From contig SMLU01000002.1 in assembly GCA_007859745.1 (NCBI GenBank), positions 364,942-428,941 of the forward strand: DNA of 64,000 nucleotides, given 5' to 3'. Numbering within the stretch: the stretch's first letter is position 1; the number at the start of each line of letters is the position of its first letter. Source of the stretch: Phycisphaerae bacterium RAS1 (GTDB lineage: Bacteria; Planctomycetota; Phycisphaerae; UBA1845; Fen-1342). The notes beneath the pieces were generated by a model. The model searched no databases. It saw only the letters and a list, made by a program, of their open reading frames with translations, and was not told the DNA's origin. A program made the translations under genes and the position numbers. Below, one piece after another: positions 51,649 to 60,913 of this stretch.

Positions 51649-54576
51649 ATGAAACGCATCATCCGCAATCGACGAACCACCGCCGCCCTGCTCGCCGCTT
51701 TCGCCGGCGTCTCGCCCGCTTTCGCCGTCCCGCCGGCCAATGACGACTGTCCGAACGCCTTCGCCGTCGGCGAAGGCGTCTACAACGGCACGATGCAGGA
51801 CGCCACCAGCGACGGCCCCGCCGCGTGCGGTCAGCCCGACACGGCAGATGTCTGGTACCTGTACCTCGCGTCTGCAACCGGCGTCGTGGCGCTCGACACC
51901 TGCGTGGGCGCGTCCTTCGACACGACAATCTCGGTGTGGAGCGGCTGCGGCGGCGTAATGCTGGCCTGCAATGACGATGCCTGCGGCACCGGCTCGTCGG
52001 TCTCGCTGGCCGCCAGCGCCGGCGAGTCGTACCTGGTTCGCATCGCGTGCGCCAGCCCGATTCTGAATCCGGGAGATTTCGTCTTTCGCATCGCATCGGG
52101 CGACGCCAGCGGCGCCTGCTGCATCGTGGAAGTGTGCTCGGAAATGACCTCCGCCGCCTGCAACGCCGCCGGCGGCACGTACGCCGGCGACGGCACGACC
52201 TGCGGCAGCGTTTCGTGCGAGCCGGCGTTCGACGGCTGGGCCTTCGGACTTCCGCACGCGGCGCTGGGAAACGCCGAACTCCACCGGGTCGGTGACGCCC
52301 TTCAGGCCGCGGGGTGCTGCCTCGGTTCCACCGGCAACGACGGCGTGCGCATCACTCACGAGGACGCCGACTCCTTCATCGTCTACCGACTGCTCGAAGC
52401 GATTCCGGCCGGTGGAGTGGTCGAGATCACGTCGCGCGGCGAAGTGGACGGCACGCCGGACCAGCCGATCGCGACGTTCGGCGTGACGCGCGGCGAAGGC
52501 GAGTCATTTCTCGAGGTCCTCTGGGATAATAGCTCCAACGCTACATACCAGTACCAGGTCTACAACGACGGACAGCTCGTCGGCGCCCTGCCCGGAGGCG
52601 ACCTGCGCGTCACCGGCGAGCTCTCCGGATTCGCCTCCGGCAATCCCGGCGACGTCGATCCGATGCTGCCCAACATCGGCTGCTGCGGCTGGTACAGCGG
52701 CACGTACGCCATGCGCCCCTGCAAGTGGTGCCATCCGAGCGGCGGGCTGCCGATCTACAGCAATACCCAGCCGGCCGGTTACATCTGGTGCGGCTGCGCC
52801 CCGGACATCTACTTCCCCTGGTGGCGCTTCATGTCCGCGGAGCAGGCGGTCCTCACCGTCCAGTTGGTCGACGGCGGACCGATCCTGAACGGCGACAGCA
52901 TCGTGATCGTCGCAACCGATGCGCCGCCTGTCGGAGCGCTGAGCGCGACTGAAATCACCGCCAGCGGCGTTGCCTCGTTCACCATTGCCGGCGAGGCCGT
53001 CGGCGCGCACGGCCGCTCCATTCGCGCCACCGGCGAAGCGCGGCTTCAGACGACGGACGCCAGCGGCGACGGCATCCCGGACGTGGTCATTAGCGGAATC
53101 GGCGGCACGGGCCAGGACGGCGTCGAGTGGATCACGACCCCGACGCCACGCGAGGAACTCTCCTTGCTCGACTTCGACATGACCTCATCGAACGCCGTTA
53201 TCGACGTGGAGGCGCTCGGCGAAGTGGATGGCGTTCCGGATCAGGTAATCTCGGCAATTCACCTGGCTCGGCAAGGCGCCAGCATTGCGTTCGCGCCCCT
53301 CGACGAGCCGGGCCAGACGTACACCGTTCGCGTGTTGCACGATGACCAAGTCGTCACGGAAGTGGACACGGACACCGGCGAAGGGTTTACGTTCACCGGT
53401 CCGGGCTGGCTCGCGGTCGGAAAGTGCTGCCCGCGCGACCGCAACGGCCGGAGAAGCGAGCTGCGCTACGCCGCGCCGACGCAGATCACGATCGTCGGCG
53501 GTCCGACGGTCATCGGCGACGAGGTACAGATCGACACGCATGACGCCCCCGGCCTGTCTCGGTCGTTCGGCGACATCACCGCCGTCAGCGTCCGCGGCGC
53601 AAACGTCGATTCGCTGGCCATCACCGGTATCTGGCGGCCGATGCCCCCGTCGGTCGATACCTTTGACCAGTACCCCGACGGGACGGACATCAACGGCGTG
53701 GGCATGTACTCGGGCTGGGGCGATGACGTTACGCTGCCCGCGATCGTCAGCGATGACCAGGCGCACAGCGGCGCGAACTCGCTGAGCATCAGCGACAACG
53801 CCGACATTGTAGCGATCATCCTCCAACATGAATGGGTTGCGGACATAGCCCCCGGCGCGACGGAGACCGGCGAACGCCTCGTGCCGATCAGTCAGCCGGC
53901 GCATGAGTCAGGCGACGCCAGGTCCGCGTCCCGCAGCTTCAACCCCGAGCGCGTGTGGTCCACGTGGATGTACGTCCCGACCAATTTCCAGTCCGCCTGC
54001 GACGGCCTCGGCAACTGCGGCTCGTACGTGATCCTGATGAATCGCTACGAAGCCAACGGGCCGAAGAACTGGTCGGTGCAGTTGCACGCCGACTCGAACA
54101 CCAACCTGTTCATCCGCGACGGCCTGACGCCTGACGCGTTGCCGCTCGTCCGCGGCAGATGGGTCGAGCTGGTCGTGCAGATCAACTTCGACGAGGACGC
54201 GTTCCGCGTCTTCTACGACGGCCAGGAACTCGGCCAGGAAGCCTCGTGGATGAACGACCTGCCCGGCGATCCCGGCGGCGCCCTGCCGCAGCGCGAACTG
54301 GCGGCGGCGGACTTCTTCGCCAACGGCTCGTCGGTCGTCTACTACGACGATGTCCGCCTGGAGGACTACGCTCCGCCGGCCGTCCTTGGCGACCTGAACT
54401 GCGACGGCACCGCGGACATCCTGGACATCAACCCGTTCATCCTGGCTCTGGGCAACCCGGCTGGTTACCAGGCGCAGTTCCCCGACTGCGACATCCTGCT
54501 GGGCGACATCAACGGCGACGGCGAGCTGAACGTGCTCGACATCAACCCCTTCGTCGCCCTGCTGTCGGGAATGTAG
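51649..54576 (+). CDS. Large secreted protein with dockerin-like tail
   Basis: 975 aa from ATG 51649 (AAGGAG six bases upstream). Signal peptide RTTAALLAAFAGVSPAFA. A pre-peptidase-like N-terminal module (PPANDDCPNAFAVGEGVYNG) occurs, as in the lipoprotein at 38053. A Cys-rich middle includes GCCGWYSGTYAMRPCKWC. Several beta domains follow, then a LamG/jelly-roll-like module (FDQYPDGTDINGVGMYSG ... FRVFYDGQELG). The tail has two dockerin-like loops (GDLNCDGTADILDINPF, DINGDGELNVLDINPF). No catalytic site is recognisable. It is probably a surface or matrix-binding protein, lying upstream of the pseudopilin. Confidence 0.8.
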   Translation: MKRIIRNRRTTAALLAAFAGVSPAFAVPPANDDCPNAFAVGEGVYNGTMQDATSDGPAACGQPDTADVWYLYLASATGVVALDTCVGASFDTTISVWSGCGGVMLACNDDACGTGSSVSLAASAGESYLVRIACASPILNPGDFVFRIASGDASGACCIVEVCSEMTSAACNAAGGTYAGDGTTCGSVSCEPAFDGWAFGLPHAALGNAELHRVGDALQAAGCCLGSTGNDGVRITHEDADSFIVYRLLEAIPAGGVVEITSRGEVDGTPDQPIATFGVTRGEGESFLEVLWDNSSNATYQYQVYNDGQLVGALPGGDLRVTGELSGFASGNPGDVDPMLPNIGCCGWYSGTYAMRPCKWCHPSGGLPIYSNTQPAGYIWCGCAPDIYFPWWRFMSAEQAVLTVQLVDGGPILNGDSIVIVATDAPPVGALSATEITASGVASFTIAGEAVGAHGRSIRATGEARLQTTDASGDGIPDVVISGIGGTGQDGVEWITTPTPREELSLLDFDMTSSNAVIDVEALGEVDGVPDQVISAIHLARQGASIAFAPLDEPGQTYTVRVLHDDQVVTEVDTDTGEGFTFTGPGWLAVGKCCPRDRNGRRSELRYAAPTQITIVGGPTVIGDEVQIDTHDAPGLSRSFGDITAVSVRGANVDSLAITGIWRPMPPSVDTFDQYPDGTDINGVGMYSGWGDDVTLPAIVSDDQAHSGANSLSISDNADIVAIILQHEWVADIAPGATETGERLVPISQPAHESGDARSASRSFNPERVWSTWMYVPTNFQSACDGLGNCGSYVILMNRYEANGPKNWSVQLHADSNTNLFIRDGLTPDALPLVRGRWVELVVQINFDEDAFRVFYDGQELGQEASWMNDLPGDPGGALPQRELAAADFFANGSSVVYYDDVRLEDYAPPAVLGDLNCDGTADILDINPFILALGNPAGYQAQFPDCDILLGDINGDGELNVLDINPFVALLSGM

Positions 54577-54584
54577 ACCTGTGG

Positions 54585-54775
54585 CACCGGTTTCCAACCG
54601 GTGATGCTGTGGCACCGGCGCGTGGCATGCTCTCGCTGTACGCAGCGTGAGCATGCCATCGCCCGTTTCGTGCCCTTCGCTCAACCATTCTCACAATCTC
54701 AGCCGCACCGATCAGAACGCGAAGCGCAAGCGAGCGCCCGCACCGACACGCGCTCGCTCGCGCTTGGCGTTCTGA
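54585..54775. repeat. TCC-loop hairpin and inverted GAACGCGAAGCGC pair
   Basis: CACCGGTT-TCC-AACCGGTG at 54585-54603, and inverted copies of the TCAGAACGCGAAGCGCAAG family at 54712-54737 and 54750-54775. They occupy the gap after the dockerin-like gene. Confidence 0.8.
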
Positions 54776-54844
54776 CGTCGGCCTGACTCTCCCACGGTTA
54801 TTCAGCCATCCCGCCGCCTTCCCGCGCGTCAAGTGTAGAATGGA

Positions 54845-55564
54845 ATGATGATGCCCCTCCGACGACACCCCGCCCGCACCCTCGCCCAGCTCCCTCACCG
54901 CGCGTTCACGCTCATCGAGCTTCTCGTCGTCGTCTCGATCATCTCGCTCCTGATCTCCATCCTGACGCCCTCCCTCTCCCGCGCCCGCCAGCAGGCCAAG
55001 TCCACGCTCTGCCTCACCCGCCTGAGCGAGTTCATGAAAGCCGCCACCGCCTACTACCACGACTTTCAGGCCCTTCCTCCCACGCAGTTCCGCGCCGAGC
55101 CGCAATCATCCAGCAACACGGCCATGCACGGCTGGGCCGAGATGCTGTATAGCTACCTCTACCAGGACAAGGACTACGACCTGCGCGCCGATTTCCCCGT
55201 CTTGCGCGACATGGGCGGACGCTACGACCTCTGGCAGTGCAAGGAAGGCCAGCCCCTCACCGGCAGCACCGGACACTACCGCGTCTACGAGCTGTCCTGG
55301 AGCAAAGGCTCGCTCGACGCCGTGAAAGCCCGCCTGCCGCTCATCATCGACGCCAATCCGCAAGTCACGCAGCCCGACGATTTGCGCCGCGCGGACATCC
55401 CCAAGGAGCGCATCGCCGGGTTGCTGGGCGAAGCCTACATCGACGAACGCCACTACGGCGGCGCGAATTACGCCTATAACGACGGCCACGCCGCCCGCAG
55501 CCTGATCCTCCGCGAGCAGCTCGCGACCGACTGGGACCTCGATCCATCGACGGAGAATCGCTAG
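54845..55564 (+). CDS. Type II/IV pilin-like pseudopilin (planctomycetal H-x9-DG family)
   Basis: 239 aa. A short leader is followed by the class III signal AFTLIELLVVVSIISLL; Phe after the peptidase-cleavage Ala/Phe boundary and Glu at mature position 5 are typical of prepilin N-methylation. The hydrophobic N-terminal helix and beta-rich C-terminal domain ending NYAYNDGHA fit the DUF1559-like prepilins common in Planctomycetes. It probably forms part of a type II secretion pseudopilus or pilus. Three overlapping ATGs (54845, 54848, 54851) exist and no clear ribosome-binding site distinguishes them. It lies alone, with no secretion operon nearby. Confidence 0.8.
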   Translation: MMMPLRRHPARTLAQLPHRAFTLIELLVVVSIISLLISILTPSLSRARQQAKSTLCLTRLSEFMKAATAYYHDFQALPPTQFRAEPQSSSNTAMHGWAEMLYSYLYQDKDYDLRADFPVLRDMGGRYDLWQCKEGQPLTGSTGHYRVYELSWSKGSLDAVKARLPLIIDANPQVTQPDDLRRADIPKERIAGLLGEAYIDERHYGGANYAYNDGHAARSLILREQLATDWDLDPSTENR

Positions 55565-55584
55565 CCCTGTGGCAACGATTCTGT

Positions 55585-55665
55585 GGCACCGGTTTCCTGT
55601 GGCACCGGTTTCCTGTGGCACCGGTTTCCAACCGGTGTATGTTTGCACGGGTCTCCGACCCGTGC
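55585..55665. repeat. Array of CACCGGTT repeats ahead of the cysteine desulfurase gene
   Basis: Two truncated CACCGGTTTCC arms are followed by a full CACCGGTT-TCC-AACCGGTG hairpin (55619-55637) and GCACGGGTC-TCC-GACCCGTGC (55645-55665). The latter is 40 bases before the desulfurase start. This array must carry the promoter or lie just upstream of it. Confidence 0.8.
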
Positions 55666-55704
55666 TCATTCCCAAACTCGATACTTCGTTCGCTACTATT
55701 CTCA

Positions 55705-56844
55705 ATGATGATCTATCTCGACAACAACGCCACCACGCGCCTCGACCCACGCGTCCTCGACGCGATGTTGCCCTATCTCACCGACCAATTCGGCAACCCC
55801 TCCAGCCTGCACCATTTCGGCTCCTCCGTCGCCGCCGCGATCGAGGAAGCCCGCTCCGCCGTCGCCCGCCTCATCGCCGCCCGCGACAGCGAGATCATTT
55901 TCACCAGCGGCGGAACCGAATCCAACAACACCGCCCTGCACGGCGTGCTCGCCGCCCGCCCCAACAAGCGGCATGTCGTCATTTCGGCCGTTGAACATCA
56001 CGCCATCCTGGAGCCGGCCGACGCGCTGGCCCGCAGCGGCGTCGACGTCACGCGCATCGGCGTCGATCGCCAGGGCCGACCCGATCTCGCCGCGCTTGAA
56101 GCCGCGATCCGTCCGGACACGGCCCTGGTTTCGTTCATGCTCGCCAACAACGAAACCGGCGCCATCTTCCCGCTGCGGGAGATTAGCCGTATCGCCAGGT
56201 CCCGCGGCGCGCTCGTCCACACGGACGCCGTCAACGCCGTCGGCAAGATGCGCGTGAATGTCGATGAGCTCGGCGTCGACCTGCTCTCGCTGTCCGCCCA
56301 CAAGCTGCACGGCCCCAAGGGCGTCGGCGCGCTCTACGTCCGCCGCACGGCGCCGTGGCGTCCCTTCATCCTGGGCGGCCCGCAGGAGCGGCAGCGCCGC
56401 GGCGGCACGCTGAACGCCGCCGGCATCATCGGCCTGGGCCGGGCATGCGAGTTGATGCAGGCGGAGCAGGAATCCCACTGGCCGCGCATCGCCGCGCTGC
56501 GCGATCGCCTGCAGCGTGAACTGACCAGCCGATTTCACGCCGTGCATGTGATGGCGGGCGAATCGCCGCTCGTGCCGAACACGCTCTGCGTCTGCTTCGA
56601 TGGAGTCTCGGCCGAGGCGCTCGTGATGCTGCTCAGCGAAAACAGCATCTGCGTCTCGAGCGGCGCCGCCTGCGCCAGCGGTTCGCTCGAGCCTTCGCAC
56701 GTTCTTCAGGCCATGGGCATCGAACCACACATCGCGCAAGGCCAGGTCCGGTTTTCGCTGTCACATGAGACGACGGACGAAGAAATCGATCACGCGCTGA
56801 ACGTGCTGCCGGCGCTCCTCCAGAAGGTCGCGGCGCTCGGGTAG
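55705..56844 (+). CDS. Cysteine desulfurase (NifS/IscS-like)
   Basis: 379 aa from ATG 55705 (ATG 55708 equally possible). PLP-binding pattern: IFTSGGTESNNTALHG near the start, HTDAVNAVGKM, then SLSAHKLHGPKGVGALYV with the Schiff-base Lys in HKLHGPKG. The catalytic Cys loop is SSGAACASGSLEPSHVL. It transfers sulfur from cysteine for Fe-S cluster, thiamine or tRNA thiolation. No iscU, sufE or mnmA gene lies adjacent, so the sulfur acceptor is unknown. It precedes rsmE on the same strand with a small palindromic gap. Confidence 0.9.
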   Translation: MMIYLDNNATTRLDPRVLDAMLPYLTDQFGNPSSLHHFGSSVAAAIEEARSAVARLIAARDSEIIFTSGGTESNNTALHGVLAARPNKRHVVISAVEHHAILEPADALARSGVDVTRIGVDRQGRPDLAALEAAIRPDTALVSFMLANNETGAIFPLREISRIARSRGALVHTDAVNAVGKMRVNVDELGVDLLSLSAHKLHGPKGVGALYVRRTAPWRPFILGGPQERQRRGGTLNAAGIIGLGRACELMQAEQESHWPRIAALRDRLQRELTSRFHAVHVMAGESPLVPNTLCVCFDGVSAEALVMLLSENSICVSSGAACASGSLEPSHVLQAMGIEPHIAQGQVRFSLSHETTDEEIDHALNVLPALLQKVAALG

Positions 56845-56930
56845 GGTGGGTTGAGCGGAGCGAAACCCACCATCAGCGGACGGCGCCGGCCACAATCGGT
56901 GGGTTTCGCTTCGCTCAACCCACCCTACGA
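56845..56930. repeat. Inverted GGTGGGTT / AACCCACC elements
   Basis: Two inverted copies of GTAGGGTGGGTTGAGCG, with GAAACCCACC arms, lie between the desulfurase and rsmE. This is a repeat type seen intergenically in many high-GC bacteria. Partial copies continue to about 56970 (CAACCCACCCTAC). Confidence 0.8.
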
Positions 56931-57030
56931 ACCTCAACCCACCCTACAAACTACAAACTCAACCCACGCAACAAACGGCGCATCGGCGAGGAGCGCCGCC
57001 GCCGCCCGTGTCGCGCGGTATGCTCCGCTC

Positions 57031-57777
57031 GTGACCAACGCCCCGCGCTTCTTCTGCGACGACATCCGCCCCGGCTCCATCGCGCTCTGCCCCGACGAAT
57101 CGCGACACGCCCGCCGCAGCCTGCGGCTTCAGCCCGGCGACGCGGTCGAGCTGTTCGACGGCCGTGGCAACGTCGGGTACGGGCATCTGTCCGATCCGCC
57201 GGCGCACGAAACCGCCGCCGCCGCCCGCGGGCGACGCCACGATGTCCCCGCCGCGGTCCTCGTCGCGCACGTCCTCCATCACCCGCCGCCGCCGCGCCGG
57301 CTGAGTCTCATCGTCGCCGCGCCCAAGGGCGATCGTTTGGAGTGGATGATCGAGAAATGCACAGAGCTGGGCGCCTGGAAAATCACGCTTGCGGAATTCG
57401 AGCGTTCGGTCGTCCACCTCCGCCCGGCGCACGCCGAGAAGCTCAGCCGCACAGCCGTCGAAGCCTGCAAGCAGAGCCGCCGCCCCTGGCGCCCGCAGAT
57501 CCTCGCCGGCGTCTGCCTTCCCGTCGCACTCACCAGTGCAGTTTCCGACGGCGTCCTGCTGTGTGCGGACCCTTCCGACACCGCACAGCCCCTGGGTCGA
57601 TGGCTGCGCGAACAGCACAGCGAAGCTCTCGCGGCGTCGATCCTCATCGGCCCCGAGGGTGGATTGACCGCCGACGAAACAGGCTGCGCCGCATTTCAGC
57701 ACGTGCGACTAGCCGCGCACACGCTTCGAATCGAAACCGCCGCTGTGGCCGCGGCGGCGGCGTGGGCGATGCACTGA
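57031..57777 (+). CDS. rsmE: 16S rRNA (uracil1498-N3)-methyltransferase
   Basis: 248 aa from GTG 57031, chosen because the homologous sequence begins at TNAPRFFCDDI; the longer frame runs into repeats. RsmE marks: ARRSLRLQPGDAVELFDGRG in the N-terminal PUA-like part, PKGDRLEWMIEKCTELGAW, EACKQSRRPWRP, ILIGPEGGLTADE and RLAAHTLRIETAAVAAAAAW in the knotted SPOUT domain. It methylates N3 of U1498 in 16S rRNA with SAM. The knot and SAM loop are complete. It usually lies near prmA or dnaJ, but not here. The preceding gene is a cysteine desulfurase. Confidence 0.88.
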   Translation: MTNAPRFFCDDIRPGSIALCPDESRHARRSLRLQPGDAVELFDGRGNVGYGHLSDPPAHETAAAARGRRHDVPAAVLVAHVLHHPPPPRRLSLIVAAPKGDRLEWMIEKCTELGAWKITLAEFERSVVHLRPAHAEKLSRTAVEACKQSRRPWRPQILAGVCLPVALTSAVSDGVLLCADPSDTAQPLGRWLREQHSEALAASILIGPEGGLTADETGCAAFQHVRLAAHTLRIETAAVAAAAAWAMH

Positions 57778-57875
57778 CTTTGCGACTCGCCTGCGGAGAG
57801 TATCGGCGTCTCGCCGGGGCGCAGCGGCTGAAAGCCGACGCGTCGCCAACCCAACACATGAAACCTGACGGAGCA

Positions 57876-59864
57876 CTACGGCAGCGGCGGATTCCGCAGG
57901 CGCAGGAACACCCCGTCCGACGGCGTCGAACCGGCTAAACCGGAAGGGTGCGTGCCGCTACAAATGAACAGCATGTACCAGCCCGGCGGGGCCATATTGG
58001 GGTTGCTCGGGGGCGTGATTCGCAGCTTGCCCGTGGATGGCACAAAGCGCCAATCGAGATCGACCATGCGCTGGGTCACGTCCATCGCGTGTGTCGCCGA
58101 ACCGGGCCGGATCAGGCGCGCGGCCGTGATCGCCTGGCTGCCGGCGTAGTCAATCTCGAACGAAGACCCATAGTAGATCTCCGAGTTCTCGGGCAGCGAG
58201 CCGCCGAGAATCTGCGGCCGCCCCGACGCCTGCAAGTATGCCGGTTCGTAAATCTGGTACTGGGCGCAGCAGTCGGTGTAGGGCTGCCGCGGCTGACCGC
58301 CGATGAAGATTGAAGCACGCGGGGTCAACAGGGCGGCCGAATGGTATCCGTAGCGGAACCTGCCGGTGGTCATGTTCGTGGCGTCGTAGCACCATTGGTT
58401 GGCCTGCGGGTCGTAGATGTCCACGATGCTCCCGCTCACCTGGTACGCGCGATCCCCGGGCGTGCAGGTCCCCGGGCCGATGTCAATGAAGCGTTGTCCA
58501 ATCGCGTAGAGCCGGCCGTCAGGGCATGTGATGATGTAGAAATGATTTCGCCACGTGGGCATCGGCCCGATGGCGGCCCAGCTCGGGCTGGCGTCGCTTA
58601 GGGAGATTCTGTACGCATCCCGGTTGGGGCATTCGACGCCGCTTTCGATTTCCTGCGCCCGCCCGGCCTTGACGACCTCCTCTCTCAGCGTGAATTCCGG
58701 CTGCGCGGGATCGCGACGGTAGTAGATGGCCGCGGCGCCGCCTTGCAGCGCCACGGCCCCGTTTGGCAACTCAGACCAGGTTCCCGCCGGGCTCAGCTTG
58801 CGACTGCGGATCGTGCAGCCAGAGGTGCAGGGCACGAGGAACGGATCGGGGCAGGGCGGGTTCGAGCACTCCCACGCGGCGGAAGACCCGCCGGCATAGA
58901 ACAGGTCGCCGGAGGCCACCTGAAATACATGCGGGTAAAAGCCGATGGCAAAGTAGTTGTCCCCCGACCGCTTGTTATACTCGGCCGTCTTGATGGGCTC
59001 GGACTTCCACGTCCAGGGATCGGTTGTCGACGGAAAGACACGCAGCGGCACATTGCCGTTGCCCCAGCGCGGGTCGCAGCGGGCGCAGCCCGGATTCGGA
59101 TCGCACGGCGCCTCGCTGCATTCGCATATCTTGCAGATGCACGCACCATCCAGAACGACCAATTCACCATTCCCACGCTCGACAACGGTCGGGTAGTACC
59201 TCGAAACGCTTCGGCTCGGCGGATCGCAGGCGCTCCAGGGGTCTGGTCCGACCGCCGGGCTGCATGTTCCGTCGTTACCGTCCCAGCTTGTGTCGGCATG
59301 GTCCCAGCACTCGGTGATTGCGGCGGTAAACGTGCCCGGGCCGCCGCTCAGGCTGGGCGTGTAGACCGAGGAGAAGTACGGGTTGGGGAACGACGCCGGA
59401 ATGCCAAGCCGACAACAGTAGGGATCGCCGCCCGCGACATAGACACGTCCGTCCGATAATGTCGTATGCCCTGAGCAAAAAGCCCAGTGCCTACCGTCCA
59501 TATCTCCGCCGGGCACATCGGGCAGTAATCCCTCGCGAATGAGCTGAAACGTGGGCGGGCTAGCAAACGGGTCGATCAAAATCACATCGGGCCAGAAGGC
59601 TGCCTGCGCAGCGTTAACCCACACGTGCTGGTCGATTGCCAGGATGCGACCATTGTGGAGCATCGTGAGATGGACCATCTGCATGGGATGACTGAAGTTC
59701 AGGCTCGTCCCATCCACATTGCAATACGCTGTGTTGGGGACAGGCGTGCAGGGTGAGACGGCCGCGCTCCATTGCCCCTGTCCGCTGCATGGAAGCGTTT
59801 GCCCCTGCGCAGCCATCGCGAACGCAAGCAAGAGCGAGGCGCATCCACAGTTTCGGCTCGACAT
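57876..59864 (-). CDS. Galactose-oxidase/glyoxal-oxidase-like protein, secreted, Cys-rich
   Basis: 662 aa from ATG 59864 (GGAGAAG upstream), signal peptide NCGCASLLLAFAMAAQG. The propeller holds SRYYPTVVERGNGELVVLDG (Tyr-ligand position), GDMDGRHWAFCSGHTTLSDG and FRYGYHSAALLTPRASIFIGG, where the YH pair matches the axial Tyr/His copper ligands. The C-terminal DUF1929 domain contains GSATHAMDVTQRMVDL with the last His. All four copper-ligand positions are therefore plausible. About 27 Cys, several in clusters (CICKICECSEAPCDPNPGC), are unusual for this family. Substrate unknown; a radical-copper oxidase releasing H2O2 is inferred. Confidence 0.72.
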   Translation of the reverse strand: MSSRNCGCASLLLAFAMAAQGQTLPCSGQGQWSAAVSPCTPVPNTAYCNVDGTSLNFSHPMQMVHLTMLHNGRILAIDQHVWVNAAQAAFWPDVILIDPFASPPTFQLIREGLLPDVPGGDMDGRHWAFCSGHTTLSDGRVYVAGGDPYCCRLGIPASFPNPYFSSVYTPSLSGGPGTFTAAITECWDHADTSWDGNDGTCSPAVGPDPWSACDPPSRSVSRYYPTVVERGNGELVVLDGACICKICECSEAPCDPNPGCARCDPRWGNGNVPLRVFPSTTDPWTWKSEPIKTAEYNKRSGDNYFAIGFYPHVFQVASGDLFYAGGSSAAWECSNPPCPDPFLVPCTSGCTIRSRKLSPAGTWSELPNGAVALQGGAAAIYYRRDPAQPEFTLREEVVKAGRAQEIESGVECPNRDAYRISLSDASPSWAAIGPMPTWRNHFYIITCPDGRLYAIGQRFIDIGPGTCTPGDRAYQVSGSIVDIYDPQANQWCYDATNMTTGRFRYGYHSAALLTPRASIFIGGQPRQPYTDCCAQYQIYEPAYLQASGRPQILGGSLPENSEIYYGSSFEIDYAGSQAITAARLIRPGSATHAMDVTQRMVDLDWRFVPSTGKLRITPPSNPNMAPPGWYMLFICSGTHPSGLAGSTPSDGVFLRLRNPPLP

Positions 59865-59929
59865 GGCGCTTCTCCAAATGCAAAGGAGGCGTGCCACGGC
59901 ACGCGCGTGCGCGTCGAGGCGCGTCCGGA

Positions 59930-60913
59930 TTACCCTGAACGTCGAGCGATTCCAGCGCATGTCAACAACCCAACGCAGAATAGCAGACCCGCACCGGGCT
60001 CGGGAACATAGATGTCAAAAGTGTCGAAGGACAGCGTGTAACCCGGCGGCATTTCGATCAGCCCCAAGTCAGACCACTGGCCGCCCTCGACCGGCACGCG
60101 AAGCACCCGGTTACCGCCTTGGTATATGTAGTTTTCATCGATCGACAAGTGAATGCGCCCACCCCAGCCGCTCGGCTGCCCGGGGACGATCTGTCGTCCG
60201 GTCACCGCATTCTCGTAATCAAAGCGCCACACGCCAAAACTACCAAACACGAACACGTTACCGAGCGTGTCAATAGTCAACGACCCCAACGACGACGGCA
60301 TCATTGCGAACAGACTCCCCACGCCGGCCTGCGTAATGCGGTGAACCTCGCGATTGCCGAGTCCGTACTGTGCGTAGTACAGATCGCCCGACGGTGCAAA
60401 CTGAATCGTCCCCCCGCCGTTCACCCCGTCCGCCGCATCCGCAAAGACCGTGGGCGGCCCGCCCGCCGCGGGATAACGCAAGATCTGGAAGGCATTCGTA
60501 TTGACGACATAGAAGTCGCCATTCGGGCCATAGGTCATTCCGTGCGGGCCGTTCAGCCCGTCGGCCGAGCTCATCACCTGCGCGCCGTTGCCGTCGCCGT
60601 CCACCTCGTAGATGCGCGACGAGCCGAACATCGCCACCCGCAGCCGCGAGCCGTCGGGCGTGAACTCGACCGCCCCAAGCTGGCCGCGGATGCCGGTCGC
60701 CTCCCAGAAGCGCCGCGACGTGCCCGTCAGGGGATCGAACTCCCACACCATGTCATAGTTGATCGCCCCCGTGTCGAAGATGTACTGGCCGCCCAGGTAG
60801 AGCCGCCCCGGAACAAAGTCCCCCCGCGCCGGCGCGACCGCCGACAGGGACAGCGACCCCACGATCACGCCGATCGCCAAACGCGCAGACTTGCAACGGT
60901 GACAAAGCCGCAT
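59930..60913 (-). CDS. Secreted propeller-like protein with PEP-CTERM signal
   Basis: 327 aa from ATG 60913 (a TTG at 60952 is an alternative). Signal segment RLAIGVIVGSLSLSAVAPARG. NHL/SMP-30-like strands recur (GAVEFTPDGSRLRVAMFG, GPHGMTYGPNGDFYVVN), indicating a six-bladed propeller. The end, YVPEPGAGLLFCVGLLTCAGIARRSG, is a PEP-CTERM signal: PEP, hydrophobic helix, Arg pair. It lies 66 bp upstream of the galactose-oxidase-like gene, so the two may form an operon. It is probably a surface or extracellular protein. No enzymatic motif. Confidence 0.8.
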   Translation of the reverse strand: MRLCHRCKSARLAIGVIVGSLSLSAVAPARGDFVPGRLYLGGQYIFDTGAINYDMVWEFDPLTGTSRRFWEATGIRGQLGAVEFTPDGSRLRVAMFGSSRIYEVDGDGNGAQVMSSADGLNGPHGMTYGPNGDFYVVNTNAFQILRYPAAGGPPTVFADAADGVNGGGTIQFAPSGDLYYAQYGLGNREVHRITQAGVGSLFAMMPSSLGSLTIDTLGNVFVFGSFGVWRFDYENAVTGRQIVPGQPSGWGGRIHLSIDENYIYQGGNRVLRVPVEGGQWSDLGLIEMPPGYTLSFDTFDIYVPEPGAGLLFCVGLLTCAGIARRSG

